Positions 1 through 8,886 of a DNA stretch of 64,000 nucleotides are shown in pieces. Source of the stretch: Chlorohelix sp037138995 (GTDB taxonomy: Bacteria > Chloroflexota > Chloroflexia > Chloroheliales > Chloroheliaceae); NCBI RefSeq assembly GCF_037138995.1, contig NZ_JBAXHI010000008.1, positions 62,001 to 126,000 on the forward strand, written 5' to 3'. The notes under the pieces were generated by a model. That model did not search any database, was not told the origin of the DNA, and saw only the letters and a list, made by a program, of their open reading frames with translations. The translations under genes were made by a program, and so were the position numbers. Within the stretch, counting starts at the first letter, position 1. Each line of letters begins with the position of its first letter.

Positions 1-870
1 CCTCTGATAGTGAGGCTGTGCGTGCCTATCCGCCGTTACGAAAGAGTGTTGTCCGATACTGGGGCTTTGCTGCGGTTGAGTCGGGGTGGGTTTCCAGTGC
101 CACATTTGCGCCTGACGGTAAAGGGCGAGCGGATTTTCCAATGGCAAACGGGCTGCTGGGCGTATGTGCTGGATTATATCGAGGGCGAGCAGCCGGAAAT
201 GGATTTGCCTACCCTTAATTATCTCGCCGGATTGCTCGCCGAAATTCATGATTTGGTACATACTACCGCCGAATATCCGGCATTGGTAAATTGGCTGGAA
301 GAATTGCCTGTCAGTATTGAACGCGCCGAACGCTCCAGTTTGCATCCGCAATGGGGCAAAATTGCCCGCGAGGTGGCGGATAATTTGCGAAGCCTGCCAG
401 ACCTGAGCGTTTTGCCGCTTGGCTTGATTCATACTGATGTGCATGAGGGCAATATGTTGCGTACCTCAGACGGTGAACTCTTCTTGATAGATTGGGAAGA
501 TGCGGGTTTGGGGGAGATGGTTTTCGATATGGCGTTGGTGTTGGGCTGGAACTGTGTTTGGCCCAAAAACACTTTTATATCGCTGTTCGGTTCGCGTTTG
601 CCAGACCGTTATGATTTTGATGAGGAATACAGCTGCGCTTTTCTGAGAGCCTACCAGAAAGTACGCAAGCTTGGTGAGCAAGAAGTGAACTTATTAGGGG
701 CGGCAATTCGCTTTGTAATGGGATGGTTTGCGGCTCGCGATATTGAGCGTGAAATTATCTCCCCCGGTATCTCGGATGGGTTAGCAATCACCAATTGGGC
801 GATAATGCGTAGTGTTACTCCACTTTGGGAGCGGAAACTAGCGCAGTGGGCGGTTGAAACTGCCGGATAA
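1..870 (+). CDS. APH-family phosphotransferase, 5' end cut by window edge
   Basis: The reading frame is open to the first base, so the gene starts outside the window; a GTG at 10 is only the first possible start inside it. The visible 286 residues lack the N-terminal ATP-binding lobe. They carry the C-terminal lobe of the aminoglycoside phosphotransferase/choline kinase fold: HTDVHEGN around residue 141-148 is the catalytic loop (H-x-D...N) and IDWED near 160 is the metal-binding motif. Such proteins phosphorylate a small hydroxyl compound such as an antibiotic, homoserine or a sugar. The substrate cannot be read from the sequence, and no resistance role should be assumed. It is followed by a convergent two-component pair with 76 bp between. 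Confidence 0.8.
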   Translation, partial: PLIVRLCVPIRRYERVLSDTGALLRLSRGGFPVPHLRLTVKGERIFQWQTGCWAYVLDYIEGEQPEMDLPTLNYLAGLLAEIHDLVHTTAEYPALVNWLEELPVSIERAERSSLHPQWGKIAREVADNLRSLPDLSVLPLGLIHTDVHEGNMLRTSDGELFLIDWEDAGLGEMVFDMALVLGWNCVWPKNTFISLFGSRLPDRYDFDEEYSCAFLRAYQKVRKLGEQEVNLLGAAIRFVMGWFAARDIEREIISPGISDGLAITNWAIMRSVTPLWERKLAQWAVETAG

Positions 871-946
871 TACGCATATACCGTTGCAACCTCTATTGCT
901 CTGATTATTATCTCTATCTCCCGATTAGGCTTTGGATTGTCAGAGA

Positions 947-1660
947 TTAAACCAAGCCGTTTTCACGGGCATAGATAATGGCTTGGATGCGGTCACGTAA
1001 ACCCAACCGGGATAAGATACTTGAAATATGGTTTTTGACCGTACCTTCACTGATGGAAAGAGAGCGAGCAATTTCGCCGTTGGAAAGCCCCTGTGAGGTT
1101 AGCTTTAACACTTCCAGTTCGCGGTCTGTCAATCCCGCATTAGTTGGAGTAGGGTTTTGCGAGGTAGGAGATTGAGAACGGTTGCTTGCTGAAGGATTGC
1201 TAAGAGAAGCCACAACTTTAAGCGCAACTGCAGGGTCAAGTTGGTAAATCCCATTGTGAGCGGCTATTACTGCCTGAGCTAGGTCGTTTTCTGGGATGGT
1301 TTTGAGCAAATAACCGCTGGCTCCCGCTCTCAAAGCGTCGATTACATATTCCTCATCATCAAAAGTAGTCAGCATCAAAATTTTACATGCTGGGAATTGG
1401 CGTTTGATTAGAACAGTAGCGGCTACTCCATCCATTACAGGCATCCGAACATCCATCAAAATAACATCGGGATTAAGTAAGCGGGTTTTTTCTAACGCTT
1501 CCTTACCATTAGCAGCCGTTCCGACCACTTCAATTCCAGCTTGCAAGCTAAGTAAAGAAGCAATACCCTCTCGCAACAAACGTTGGTCATCGGTTATTAG
1601 TAGCCGCACAGGTGAGTTTTGATTTGGAGATGAAGTAGCCACAGGTATAATTGTCCTCAA
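947..1660 (-). CDS. NarL/LuxR-family response regulator
   Basis: This is a two-domain response regulator. The receiver domain (about residues 18-135) has the acidic pair D24/D25, the phosphoacceptor D70 in LMDVRMP, the TT at 98-99 and K120. The C-terminal LuxR-type helix-turn-helix begins at LTDRELEVLKL and includes EIARSLSISEGTVKNHISS. The TTG start at 1660 overlaps the TGA stop of the upstream kinase gene (TTGA), so the pair is translationally coupled and surely cognate. A GTG seven codons in is an alternative start. A Ser/Thr/Asn-rich linker of about 35 residues joins the two domains. The divergent lipoprotein and the MMPL remnant beyond are plausible targets, by context only. Confidence 0.92.
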   Translation of the reverse strand: MRTIIPVATSSPNQNSPVRLLITDDQRLLREGIASLLSLQAGIEVVGTAANGKEALEKTRLLNPDVILMDVRMPVMDGVAATVLIKRQFPACKILMLTTFDDEEYVIDALRAGASGYLLKTIPENDLAQAVIAAHNGIYQLDPAVALKVVASLSNPSASNRSQSPTSQNPTPTNAGLTDRELEVLKLTSQGLSNGEIARSLSISEGTVKNHISSILSRLGLRDRIQAIIYARENGLV

Positions 1661-2985
1661 GAATAAGCTAGGCTCTGTTGAGGTTTTTCCATAGAGGTTG
1701 CCGATATTTTACAGACCTTAGCGACCAGACGAGTTCCTTTTCCGGGCTGGCTATCCAGTAGAAATTCACCCTCGACGATTTCAAGGCGTTCCTGTAACCC
1801 CAGTAACCCGTAACCACTACTCTGCCCGGTTGACAAGTTTTGCAAATCAAATCCCTTACCGTTATCCTCAAGCGTTAGTTCAGCCACGTGTACATCAAAC
1901 TTCAATTGCAATCTAGCTCGACTAGCGTTGGAATGGCGTTGCACATTGGTTAGCCCTTCCTGTGCCACCCGATAAAGCACCATCAAAACCTGTTTTGAGA
2001 AACCAGCTTCGCTTCCGCTTATTTCAAGCTCAATTTTTAACTGTTCATTTTGCAGATTTGCTACCAATATCGGCAATTTCCTTTCAAGTGAAAAGAGTTC
2101 TTGACTGGTACGCAACGATTTTATCGACTCGCGCACATCTTGCAAAGCTTCGTTTGCCAAGCGGCGGGCATCGGTTAAGGCTTGCTCAGCTTCTGTAGGA
2201 TTCTTCTCTTTAAAAGCTCTGGCTTTTCCTAGAAGCACGCTTATAACGGTAAGATAATGTCCTAAGCTATCATGAATATCACGGGCTAGTCGGTTACGCT
2301 CCCTAGTTGCGGCTAATTCCTCTACCTGACGCTGTGATTGCTTTAACTCTTTCAATAGTCGCTCGGCGTTTGTCCGGCTGATTTTTTCACGGCGAAGAGT
2401 ATAAGCAGTGGTTATAATAAAAATGAGGCAGATGGTAAAAATATTTATAAACGGCAAGGGTCTGGGCATTTCAGAAGCGATTGGCGCAAAGAATAATACT
2501 CGAATTGCAAAAACCAGCCAAGTTAGTAACCCTACACCGATTCCCACCCTACTTCCGAAATATATTAACGCCGAGAATGGGATTATCAGATACATAAAAA
2601 GGGTAATTTCATTTGGATTCACTACTGAAATAAGCGCCACCAACCCGACCCGCAGCAGAAAATAACCGATAGCTACTCGTTTTGGTATTTCTTCGCCCCA
2701 ACGCCAATATTCATAACGGTCAATTGCCAGCAGAATAAAGGTAGCTACAACCAACGCTGTTATTTGCCACCACCCAAAAACATGGTAACTGCTGCCGTAA
2801 AAATTACGATCATAAAAAAGGCTTAGGCAGGCTCCGAGGTAGATTGGAGTTGAAATCCAGTCAAAGGGTTTGGAAATTACCCAATTATACCAGTGTCGGG
2901 AATTCCTCCCAAGGGGTATATTTTTCTCGTCGGGTTGAAATTCTAATTTGGTTTGGGAATTTTCCAAAAATTTGCTACCTAGCAT
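1657..2985 (-). CDS. Membrane sensor histidine kinase, HisKA_3 (DesK/LiaS-like)
   Basis: The 442-residue kinase has an N-terminal membrane domain of about five to six hydrophobic segments (residues 45-195). A short coiled linker follows, then the HisKA_3 dimerisation helix with RDIHDSLGH, H238 being the likely phosphorylated histidine. The HATPase_c domain shows NVQRHSNA (N box), DNGKGFD (G1) and GYGLLGLQERL (G2). There is no large extracellular sensor domain, as in DesK/LiaS kinases that sense the membrane itself. The ATG start lies 10 nt after a GAGG. It is divergent from the lipoprotein gene at 3179 and coupled to the response regulator downstream. A role in envelope stress is inferred from the architecture and neighbours only. 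Confidence 0.9.
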   Translation of the reverse strand: MLGSKFLENSQTKLEFQPDEKNIPLGRNSRHWYNWVISKPFDWISTPIYLGACLSLFYDRNFYGSSYHVFGWWQITALVVATFILLAIDRYEYWRWGEEIPKRVAIGYFLLRVGLVALISVVNPNEITLFMYLIIPFSALIYFGSRVGIGVGLLTWLVFAIRVLFFAPIASEMPRPLPFINIFTICLIFIITTAYTLRREKISRTNAERLLKELKQSQRQVEELAATRERNRLARDIHDSLGHYLTVISVLLGKARAFKEKNPTEAEQALTDARRLANEALQDVRESIKSLRTSQELFSLERKLPILVANLQNEQLKIELEISGSEAGFSKQVLMVLYRVAQEGLTNVQRHSNASRARLQLKFDVHVAELTLEDNGKGFDLQNLSTGQSSGYGLLGLQERLEIVEGEFLLDSQPGKGTRLVAKVCKISATSMEKPQQSLAYS

Positions 2986-3178
2986 AAAACAAGTACCTCA
3001 TCTGGGATTTAACTATAGCAGAGGAAATCGGAGAGAACAATATGCCGTAAGTCACATTACTACAGACATATTCAAAATATGCCGACAGCCACATCAAAAA
3101 TATCAGATTTTCTATTATGCTCAATACTGTAAATAAATTTCAAATCTAGCTTATGGCTATCAATCAGAAAGGGAACCG

Positions 3179-3955
3179 ATGTATAAAACTGGTATCAAGC
3201 TTGTCTTACTAGCACTTTTGTTAAGTACGATGACTCTTAGTGCTTGTGGCGACAATACCGCGACTATCTCACCTGCTACAACCGCCGCCCCAACGCCAAT
3301 TGCTACAACCACAACTGCTGTGGCTGCAAATACCGCGGCTGCATCAAAACCGTTGCGCAACTCTCGCTATTGCGAAGTGATACCGGTCTTTCAGGAATCT
3401 GGCAAACTGGCTCAGTATGTGTATAACACCCAAGGGTTGAGTGATTGCCCACAAGATGCTTGGAAAGCTTTAAACGCAACTGATTTAGCAAAAAGTCTTG
3501 GCGCGTTACAAGTTACGCTGAATGGTCCACGCTATTGGATGATGGATCAGGTTATTGCAAGCGGTGATAGTGCAGCTGGAGAAGTAAAAACCTTTGGTGA
3601 CCTGAAAATGCAATTGCGGGCAAAAATCGAAATTCCGGCAGGTACTACAATGGCAGGTCCCTATTCCGAAAATATCATTCAGCGCAATACCGAATATGTG
3701 TTTTTAAGTGGCAAGCCCACCTTTCAACTTGTTTCTCCTAATGGAGACACCTATGTTATGCAAACATATTCGCAAATTATTGACCCTAAGCTTTCTATAG
3801 ATGATTTAGCAAATCTCGGTACACGGCTGAAACTGCCAACAGGCTGGCAATTCAAAATCGTTACTCCTGATCAAGACCTGCATTTGGTGGCAAAAGGTGC
3901 GGCATATCTTATACAGGACGACCTCACCAATTCTTATCAGAAGGTTACAAAATAG
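3179..3955 (+). CDS. Putative lipoprotein of unknown function
   Basis: The N terminus has lysines, a hydrophobic core and a lipobox LSAC with the lipidated cysteine at residue 23, so the product should be a secreted, membrane-anchored lipoprotein. After the cysteine comes a 30-residue Thr/Ala-rich tether and then a globular domain of about 200 residues with no family I recognise. An AGAAAGGG stretch serves as ribosome binding site before the ATG. The gene is divergent from the sensor kinase and stands before an MMPL transporter remnant, which suggests, without proof, an envelope role under the two-component pair. A hairpin follows the stop codon. Confidence 0.8.
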   Translation: MYKTGIKLVLLALLLSTMTLSACGDNTATISPATTAAPTPIATTTTAVAANTAAASKPLRNSRYCEVIPVFQESGKLAQYVYNTQGLSDCPQDAWKALNATDLAKSLGALQVTLNGPRYWMMDQVIASGDSAAGEVKTFGDLKMQLRAKIEIPAGTTMAGPYSENIIQRNTEYVFLSGKPTFQLVSPNGDTYVMQTYSQIIDPKLSIDDLANLGTRLKLPTGWQFKIVTPDQDLHLVAKGAAYLIQDDLTNSYQKVTK

Positions 3956-3983
3956 GAGCAGCGCTTCAGAAATAATAAAATCC

Positions 3984-4020
3984 ATTAAGCGGCACAGGAT
4001 ATAAAACGGTGTCGCTTAAT
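3984..4020 (+). terminator. Candidate terminator hairpin after the lipoprotein gene
   Basis: A 12-bp stem (ATTAAGCGGCAC with GTGTCGCTTAAT, one G-T pair) encloses a 13-nt A-rich loop, 28 bp past the lipoprotein stop. The following tract (ATTTCATAT) is only weakly T-rich, so termination strength is uncertain. Confidence 0.5.
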
Positions 4021-4093
4021 ATTTCATATATAGCGGTAAGAGTGTCACTACAATAATTCGATCATTTTAAAACTATAGATTGCGAGGAATTTA

Positions 4094-4992
4094 ATGAGAG
4101 TTTTTGGCAGGATTGCAGTAAAATTCCGCTACTTAGTGGTGTTAATCTGGGTAGGTGTAACAATGGGATGTGTGACTTTTTTGCCCTCACTCAGCTCAGC
4201 AGCGTTCTTAATAGTGACAACAGTGCCTTCTTACCATCAGACGCGCCGAGTTTACACGCTTTGCAATTGGACAATCCTTTCCAAGCTACCGGAGGCGCTA
4301 CCACTCTGTTGGTGGCTTCTCGTAATGACGCGCAGCTAAGCGCCGATGACCAAACAGCCTTTGCTACTATACTTACTTCCGTAAAAAGTGTAGCGCATGT
4401 TAAAAACGTGCGTGATCAAGGCATTTCCAGTGATGGAAAAGCACATAAAGCCTTGCTTGAGTTTGATATTGGTACGGGCAGTCCTGATGCGGAAAATATA
4501 ATAAATACTATCCGCACCAAGTTTACATCACAAAATCTACCAACCGGATTAAGCTTCAATCTGACCGGGCAATTAGCCTCAACAGTGGATAATAACAAGG
4601 CATCAGCCGATGCTCAACGTCTTACCCAGACCCTTTCAAATTTGGCTATTCTAATCATGTTAGTTCTGGTGTATCGCGCTATACTAGCGCCGATACTTAC
4701 CCTCCTAGTGCCTGTTTTGGTTTTGTCGGGACCGGTAATTGCCGGGCTGGTGACGACCGGAATCATTCAGGCTTCCAGCGTAACACAAGCCATCCTGACA
4801 ATTCTGGTTTTAGGCGCAGGTACGGATTATGGTATGTTTCTAACTCTCAGAATGCATGAGGAATTACGCTTTATATCGCCAACAAGAAGTGGTCGAAAAA
4901 GCAAAGAATTTGCAGATAAGATAAACTCGACTTTAGACTTTCGCTTCTGTGATTTAGAAACAGGTCTAATTAGAGGCGAAAGTCTAAAATAA
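4094..4992 (+). pseudogene. MMPL-family (RND-type) transporter, frameshifted and truncated
   Basis: The opening reads MRVFGRIAVKFRYLVVLIWV and continues to FLPSLSS, the usual start of an MMPL lipid/drug exporter. The frame then breaks and goes on one frame over with SVLNSDNSAFLPSDAPS. The break coincides with a tandem CTCAGCTCAG near 4190-4200: removing five bases restores FLPSLSSVLNSD exactly. The second frame (to 4992) holds the periplasmic loop and three to four membrane helices, including VLGAGTDYGMFLTLRMHEELR. After about 4875 the MMPL sequence is lost, and the remaining approximately 40 codons are unrelated and end in a perfect 13-bp inverted repeat. The rest of the transporter (normally about 700 residues or more) is missing, so the locus is dead unless the frameshift is an assembly error. 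Confidence 0.82.
4932..4988. repeat. Perfect 13-bp inverted repeat at the truncation point of the MMPL gene
   Basis: TTTAGACTTTCGC at 4932-4944 is matched by its exact reverse complement at 4976-4988, with 31 nt between. It lies just where homology to MMPL proteins stops. It may be the terminal repeats of a very small element, or a hairpin. There is no T-run after it, so it is not a classical terminator. Confidence 0.6.
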
Positions 4993-5004
4993 ACGCGATA
5001 TATT

Positions 5005-6066
5005 CTAGGGATATATGCCCAATGCTTCTAGTCCGGTGGTTTCGGACAGACCCGCTAGAAGGTTCATATTTTGGATTGCTTGCCCTGCCGCACCCTTGAC
5101 CAGATTATCTATCACCGAGATTACTACCAGCCGCCCTGCTTCAGTATCAACAGTGGGGTAAAGGAAGCAATAGTTTGAGCCGAACACCTCTTTAGTGGTT
5201 GGAGGGGTGGCAGCTATACGAACGAACTGTTCCCCGGCGTAGAAGCTACTATAGAGGGCGCGAATCGCGGCGGTAGGATTGGCTGTGTTTTGCTCCAGCC
5301 ATTCGGGGGAGAGCCGCGCCGAGCAAGTTGCCAGCATCCCGCGTGAGAGTGGCATTAGGTGTGGGGTGAAAGATACCGTAACCTTAGCCTGTTGGTTTAC
5401 ATCGGTTAAAATCTGGGTAATCTCAGGGGCATGGCGGTGTCCCTCCAAACCGTAGGCGCAGGCGCTGTCGTGCATTTCGCTATAGTGTAGGTTTTGCTTC
5501 AAGCCGCGCCCCGCCCCGCTTGTGCCGGAGAGGGCGTTAATTATTACATAGGGTTCAATAATTTTTTCAGTCAGTGCGGGTGCAAGCGCAAGGCTGCTGC
5601 AAGTGGGATAGCAACCGGGATTGGCAACTAATCGGGTATTAGCGGTTACTTGCTTGCGATAAAGCTCTGGCAAGCCGTAGAAGGCTTCTGGTAAGATGTA
5701 GGGGGCGTGATGCTCACCATACCATTTTTCGTAAGTGGCGCGGTTGCGTAGGCGAAAATCTGCCGATAAATCTATGATACGGGTATTGGGTGCTTGCTCG
5801 AATATTTCGGCGGCGCGTTCGGCGGAGGCATGATGGGGCAAGCCTAGAAAGATAAAAGCGGCTTCCGCGGGGCGTTCGAGCTTTTCCTTGACGTTCAAGC
5901 CCAAGGGGGCGAGGTGTGGAAAGACGCTGCCGAGCGGTTGTCCTGCCGCGCTACGTCCTTCCAGTTCCAGTAATTCCACCTGCGGGTGGCGCACCAATAG
6001 CCGTACCAGTTCGCTGCCGGTATAGCCCGTTACGCCGACTATCGAAACTTTGATTTTATTTTCCAT
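5005..6066 (-). CDS. argC: N-acetyl-gamma-glutamyl-phosphate reductase
   Basis: ArgC reduces N-acetyl-glutamyl-phosphate to the semialdehyde with NADPH, the third step of ornithine/arginine synthesis. The N terminus has the Rossmann motif GVTGYTGSELVRLL, and the catalytic cysteine stands in NPGCYPT (C152 from the chosen start). SGTSGAGR and the EGHRHAPEI region, containing the conserved histidines, are also present. The ATG at 6066 has AAAAGG seven bases upstream and gives 353 residues, normal for the family. An upstream in-frame TTG at 6081 is less likely. Other arg genes (F, H, G) lie 50 kb away rather than beside it. Its start overlaps the end of a short HAD-like relic. Confidence 0.95.
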   Translation of the reverse strand: MENKIKVSIVGVTGYTGSELVRLLVRHPQVELLELEGRSAAGQPLGSVFPHLAPLGLNVKEKLERPAEAAFIFLGLPHHASAERAAEIFEQAPNTRIIDLSADFRLRNRATYEKWYGEHHAPYILPEAFYGLPELYRKQVTANTRLVANPGCYPTCSSLALAPALTEKIIEPYVIINALSGTSGAGRGLKQNLHYSEMHDSACAYGLEGHRHAPEITQILTDVNQQAKVTVSFTPHLMPLSRGMLATCSARLSPEWLEQNTANPTAAIRALYSSFYAGEQFVRIAATPPTTKEVFGSNYCFLYPTVDTEAGRLVVISVIDNLVKGAAGQAIQNMNLLAGLSETTGLEALGIYP

Positions 6067-6232
6067 TTTGCCTTTTCCCAAAAATAATATTACGAATCAG
6101 TGTAGCTAAGCTGAGCATAGGCGGATGAAAAGCCAAAGCCCAATTGATTTTGCCGTTTTTGGCGGCTTTTTCAAAGCGAAGAACGCTATTTGCTACTACT
6201 CCATCTAAATCTATAAAAGCTATTTTAGCCAT
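6056..6232 (-). pseudogene. HAD-family phosphatase, N-terminal remnant
   Basis: A 58-codon reading frame begins one base after the flippase stop codon and runs into argC. It starts MAKIAFIDLDGVVANS, which holds the catalytic D-x-D-G-V motif I of HAD hydrolases, followed by RFEKAAKNGKINWALAF, typical of one small HAD subfamily. The protein then ends; motifs II-IV and the rest of the fold (normally about 150 residues) are absent. Either a deletion joined this gene start to argC, or the short product is expressed as a leftover by coupling to the flippase gene. It is too short to be an active enzyme. Confidence 0.6.
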
Positions 6233-6233
6233 A

Positions 6234-8885
6234 TCATTTTCGAATTACCTTGCGTAGGTAGCGCATATCTTCCCCAGTGATTCCGCCAAATAGCGCCAAT
6301 CCACCCAAAAACACCGCCATACCTACGATAATTGTAACAAAGAAATTATTGAAGCCAAAGACCACCGTGATAAGCGTCAACGCCGCCATCATTACCAGAG
6401 TAGCGGCAGCAGGACGCGCCATCGTTTTAAAGAAGGGAATCGGTGCAAATATTCGGCGCATTAGGATGGCGTAGATTACCAGCAAGGTTACTTCGGTGGC
6501 GATGGTCATGGCGCTGGCAGCTATATAGCCGAAGAAGGGGATGAAAATCAGGTTTCCGCCAATGTTTACTCCGGCGGTAATCAGAACGGCTATTGTAATA
6601 TAACGTTGCTTGTCCAGCGCAATCAGTACATATTGAGTGACACCGTTTATGTAGCTGAAGGGCAAGAACCAAATTAGGATTTGCAAGGCGATTGCGCCAC
6701 CGGGCAGAAATTTGTCGCCGAACGCTGCGCCGATAAGGTCGTTAGCTACAAAAAGAGTCCCGGCTGAAATTGGCAAGCCTATGATAATCAATAGGCGCAA
6801 AGCTTCGGAATAAGCACGCATTAGGTTTTCCCGCGAGTCGCGGCTATAGGTGCTGAAAAGCGGGAACAACGCCAATGTGATGGCAGATGGGAAAATTAAC
6901 AGCGCGTCAATAAACTTGTAACCGGAGTTATACAAACCGACCTCTATATCGCCCCGGAAAGGAAAGAGCAAGAATACATCGCTTTTGAACATTATGCTGA
7001 TGAGGAAGCCATTCAACATCAAGGGGAAGGCACTTTTTAGCATAGCAGGTACAAGCGTACGCTCGAAGCCTTTGCGAATATCCGGTTTGATTACCTCACG
7101 GGTGAAAATAGTCCACAGCGAGGACATTGCTATTAGGTTGACCGCAATCGAGGTGGCGGCAAGCCCAGCCACGCCCCAACCGATGAGCAATGTGCCTAGT
7201 CCAAGCGGTACTTTGATGATTGAGCCAAGAATCTGATTTGCCGCCAAATATTCAAACTTTTCGTTACCACGGAAAGCCGCCGAGAGCGTGCCGGAAACCG
7301 CGCTAGGCATCATGCCTACCATTAACAGGGCAACCGCCAGCGCTATATCCCCGGTCATTTCTCCGGTGAGGCTGAAGCCGCCCACCCACAGCATAGCGAT
7401 AGGCAGCGACAGGGCGGAGAAACTCAGGCGCGTTACCAGCATAGTGCTGAAATAGCGGTTGGTGTTGGCGGGGCTGCGGTCGCGGGCTATTTCGCGTGTG
7501 ACCAGCGTTTCCAGCCCGAAATCTGCTAGCGTATTGAAAAAGAGCCAAGTAGTTACGGCGAAAGTATAACGCCCGTTACCTTCAGGACCGAGCAGACGCA
7601 GAGAGATAAAGGCGAAACCGAAATCTATAACCTTGCCCGCCAGTTGTGCAAACATAGGTGTAACGCTGTTTTTTACGATGCGCCGCAAGGGGTGGTCGCC
7701 CTCGTCCTCGCGATAGAAGCGCACCCAGCCTAGTACCAGCAGAATCATTGCCATGCTGGCAACCGAAAGGAAGGTGGCATATAGCCCTAGTGTAAAGGAG
7801 AGCGGATTGTAGCGTAGGCGCAAGGTTATTATACTCGTTTTGGAAGGCGGTTCGAGGCTGATTTTGCGCCAACCCTCCGAGGTACTTACCAACTTTGCTT
7901 CGCTGAATTTGTTCGGTTCGTCAGGGAGGCTGTATTGTGCTTGCCAACCGCTATCGTACTGCTCTGGAACTGTCATTTCAATGCTGCGGGACGTGCCAGA
8001 GTCTATTTGCAGGGTGTAGCGCAAGTCGGTTTCGCTCACTTGCCGAAGACCCAATAGAGTTGCGCCCTTTATTTGCGGTTCGAGTTTGGTAGGAGCGCTG
8101 TAATTGAGGGGTTGGTAAGCTAGGCGTGGGAATAGTTGGGGACCTGCCAGCCCCAGCGCCAAAGCCAACACGATTATTGCCCACAGCAAGCCGCCAAAAA
8201 TCGCTTTGCTTTTCCATTTGCCTGACTTAGCTTGAGCCAATATTAGCCATAGGCTTACCCCACCCAATAGGACAAGTGAAAGGCTAGTTTCTACCGCCAA
8301 CGTTATAAAGCCAAGCGCCAACCCTAGACCCAACATTTTTATATAACGGCGAGAGCAAAGAGGCAGCCAGATAGACAGCGGTAGCCATGCCATTGCTGCC
8401 ATATAGTCCGGGCGTAAAGCGGGTAATCCCACCAGAATCAGCGCGAACCCGGCTAACGTCCCAATGATACGCCCTGTTTTGCTCGGTATCCGCTTCGCCA
8501 ATAGCCCGATTCCTACCAGCGCGATCCACAGATGGAAGGCGGTGAATAGTAATATATTCAAGTTTACATAATATAATACAGAAAAGGGATATAACATTGG
8601 AGCGGAACTGGATGCCAGCAGCGGGTGATTGTTGTACCATAACGGGGGTTGGCGTTCAAGCAAGAGGGAGCGGGCAGCGTCCCAATCATTTAGGAAAGTG
8701 GCATCTACCGCCTGTGTAGGTATTACGGCAACACTCATAACATTTTGGGAAGAGATTAGACCGGGAAGGCAGGCGATAAATGCGAGTAATAAAAGCGCCA
8801 ACGCCAGAAAAATACTGCGCTTTGAATAATAGCGAGTCGTGGTGGGGGTTATATTATTCTTGCCGGGTGGAGTATGAGTTTGCAC
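6234..8885 (-). CDS. YfhO-like membrane domain fused to an oligosaccharide flippase
   Basis: The 883-residue polytopic membrane protein has two parts. Residues about 1-395 resemble a shortened YfhO/GT-C type protein: an N-terminal helix, an extracellular loop with DWDAARSLLLERQPPLWYN, several helices, then a beta-rich extracellular domain (about 275-365) and one more helix. Residues about 400-883 form a complete polysaccharide-biosynthesis flippase of the MATE/Wzx type, starting at VTPMFAQLAGKVIDFGF and including RLLGPEGNGRYTFAVTTW and LVTREIARD. The flippase half would move lipid-linked sugars across the membrane. GTG start at 8885, one base after the stop of the small membrane protein upstream. 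The fusion is unusual and worth checking for a misassembly, though the frame is continuous. Confidence 0.82.
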   Translation of the reverse strand: MQTHTPPGKNNITPTTTRYYSKRSIFLALALLLLAFIACLPGLISSQNVMSVAVIPTQAVDATFLNDWDAARSLLLERQPPLWYNNHPLLASSSAPMLYPFSVLYYVNLNILLFTAFHLWIALVGIGLLAKRIPSKTGRIIGTLAGFALILVGLPALRPDYMAAMAWLPLSIWLPLCSRRYIKMLGLGLALGFITLAVETSLSLVLLGGVSLWLILAQAKSGKWKSKAIFGGLLWAIIVLALALGLAGPQLFPRLAYQPLNYSAPTKLEPQIKGATLLGLRQVSETDLRYTLQIDSGTSRSIEMTVPEQYDSGWQAQYSLPDEPNKFSEAKLVSTSEGWRKISLEPPSKTSIITLRLRYNPLSFTLGLYATFLSVASMAMILLVLGWVRFYREDEGDHPLRRIVKNSVTPMFAQLAGKVIDFGFAFISLRLLGPEGNGRYTFAVTTWLFFNTLADFGLETLVTREIARDRSPANTNRYFSTMLVTRLSFSALSLPIAMLWVGGFSLTGEMTGDIALAVALLMVGMMPSAVSGTLSAAFRGNEKFEYLAANQILGSIIKVPLGLGTLLIGWGVAGLAATSIAVNLIAMSSLWTIFTREVIKPDIRKGFERTLVPAMLKSAFPLMLNGFLISIMFKSDVFLLFPFRGDIEVGLYNSGYKFIDALLIFPSAITLALFPLFSTYSRDSRENLMRAYSEALRLLIIIGLPISAGTLFVANDLIGAAFGDKFLPGGAIALQILIWFLPFSYINGVTQYVLIALDKQRYITIAVLITAGVNIGGNLIFIPFFGYIAASAMTIATEVTLLVIYAILMRRIFAPIPFFKTMARPAAATLVMMAALTLITVVFGFNNFFVTIIVGMAVFLGGLALFGGITGEDMRYLRKVIRK

Positions 8886-8886
8886 C

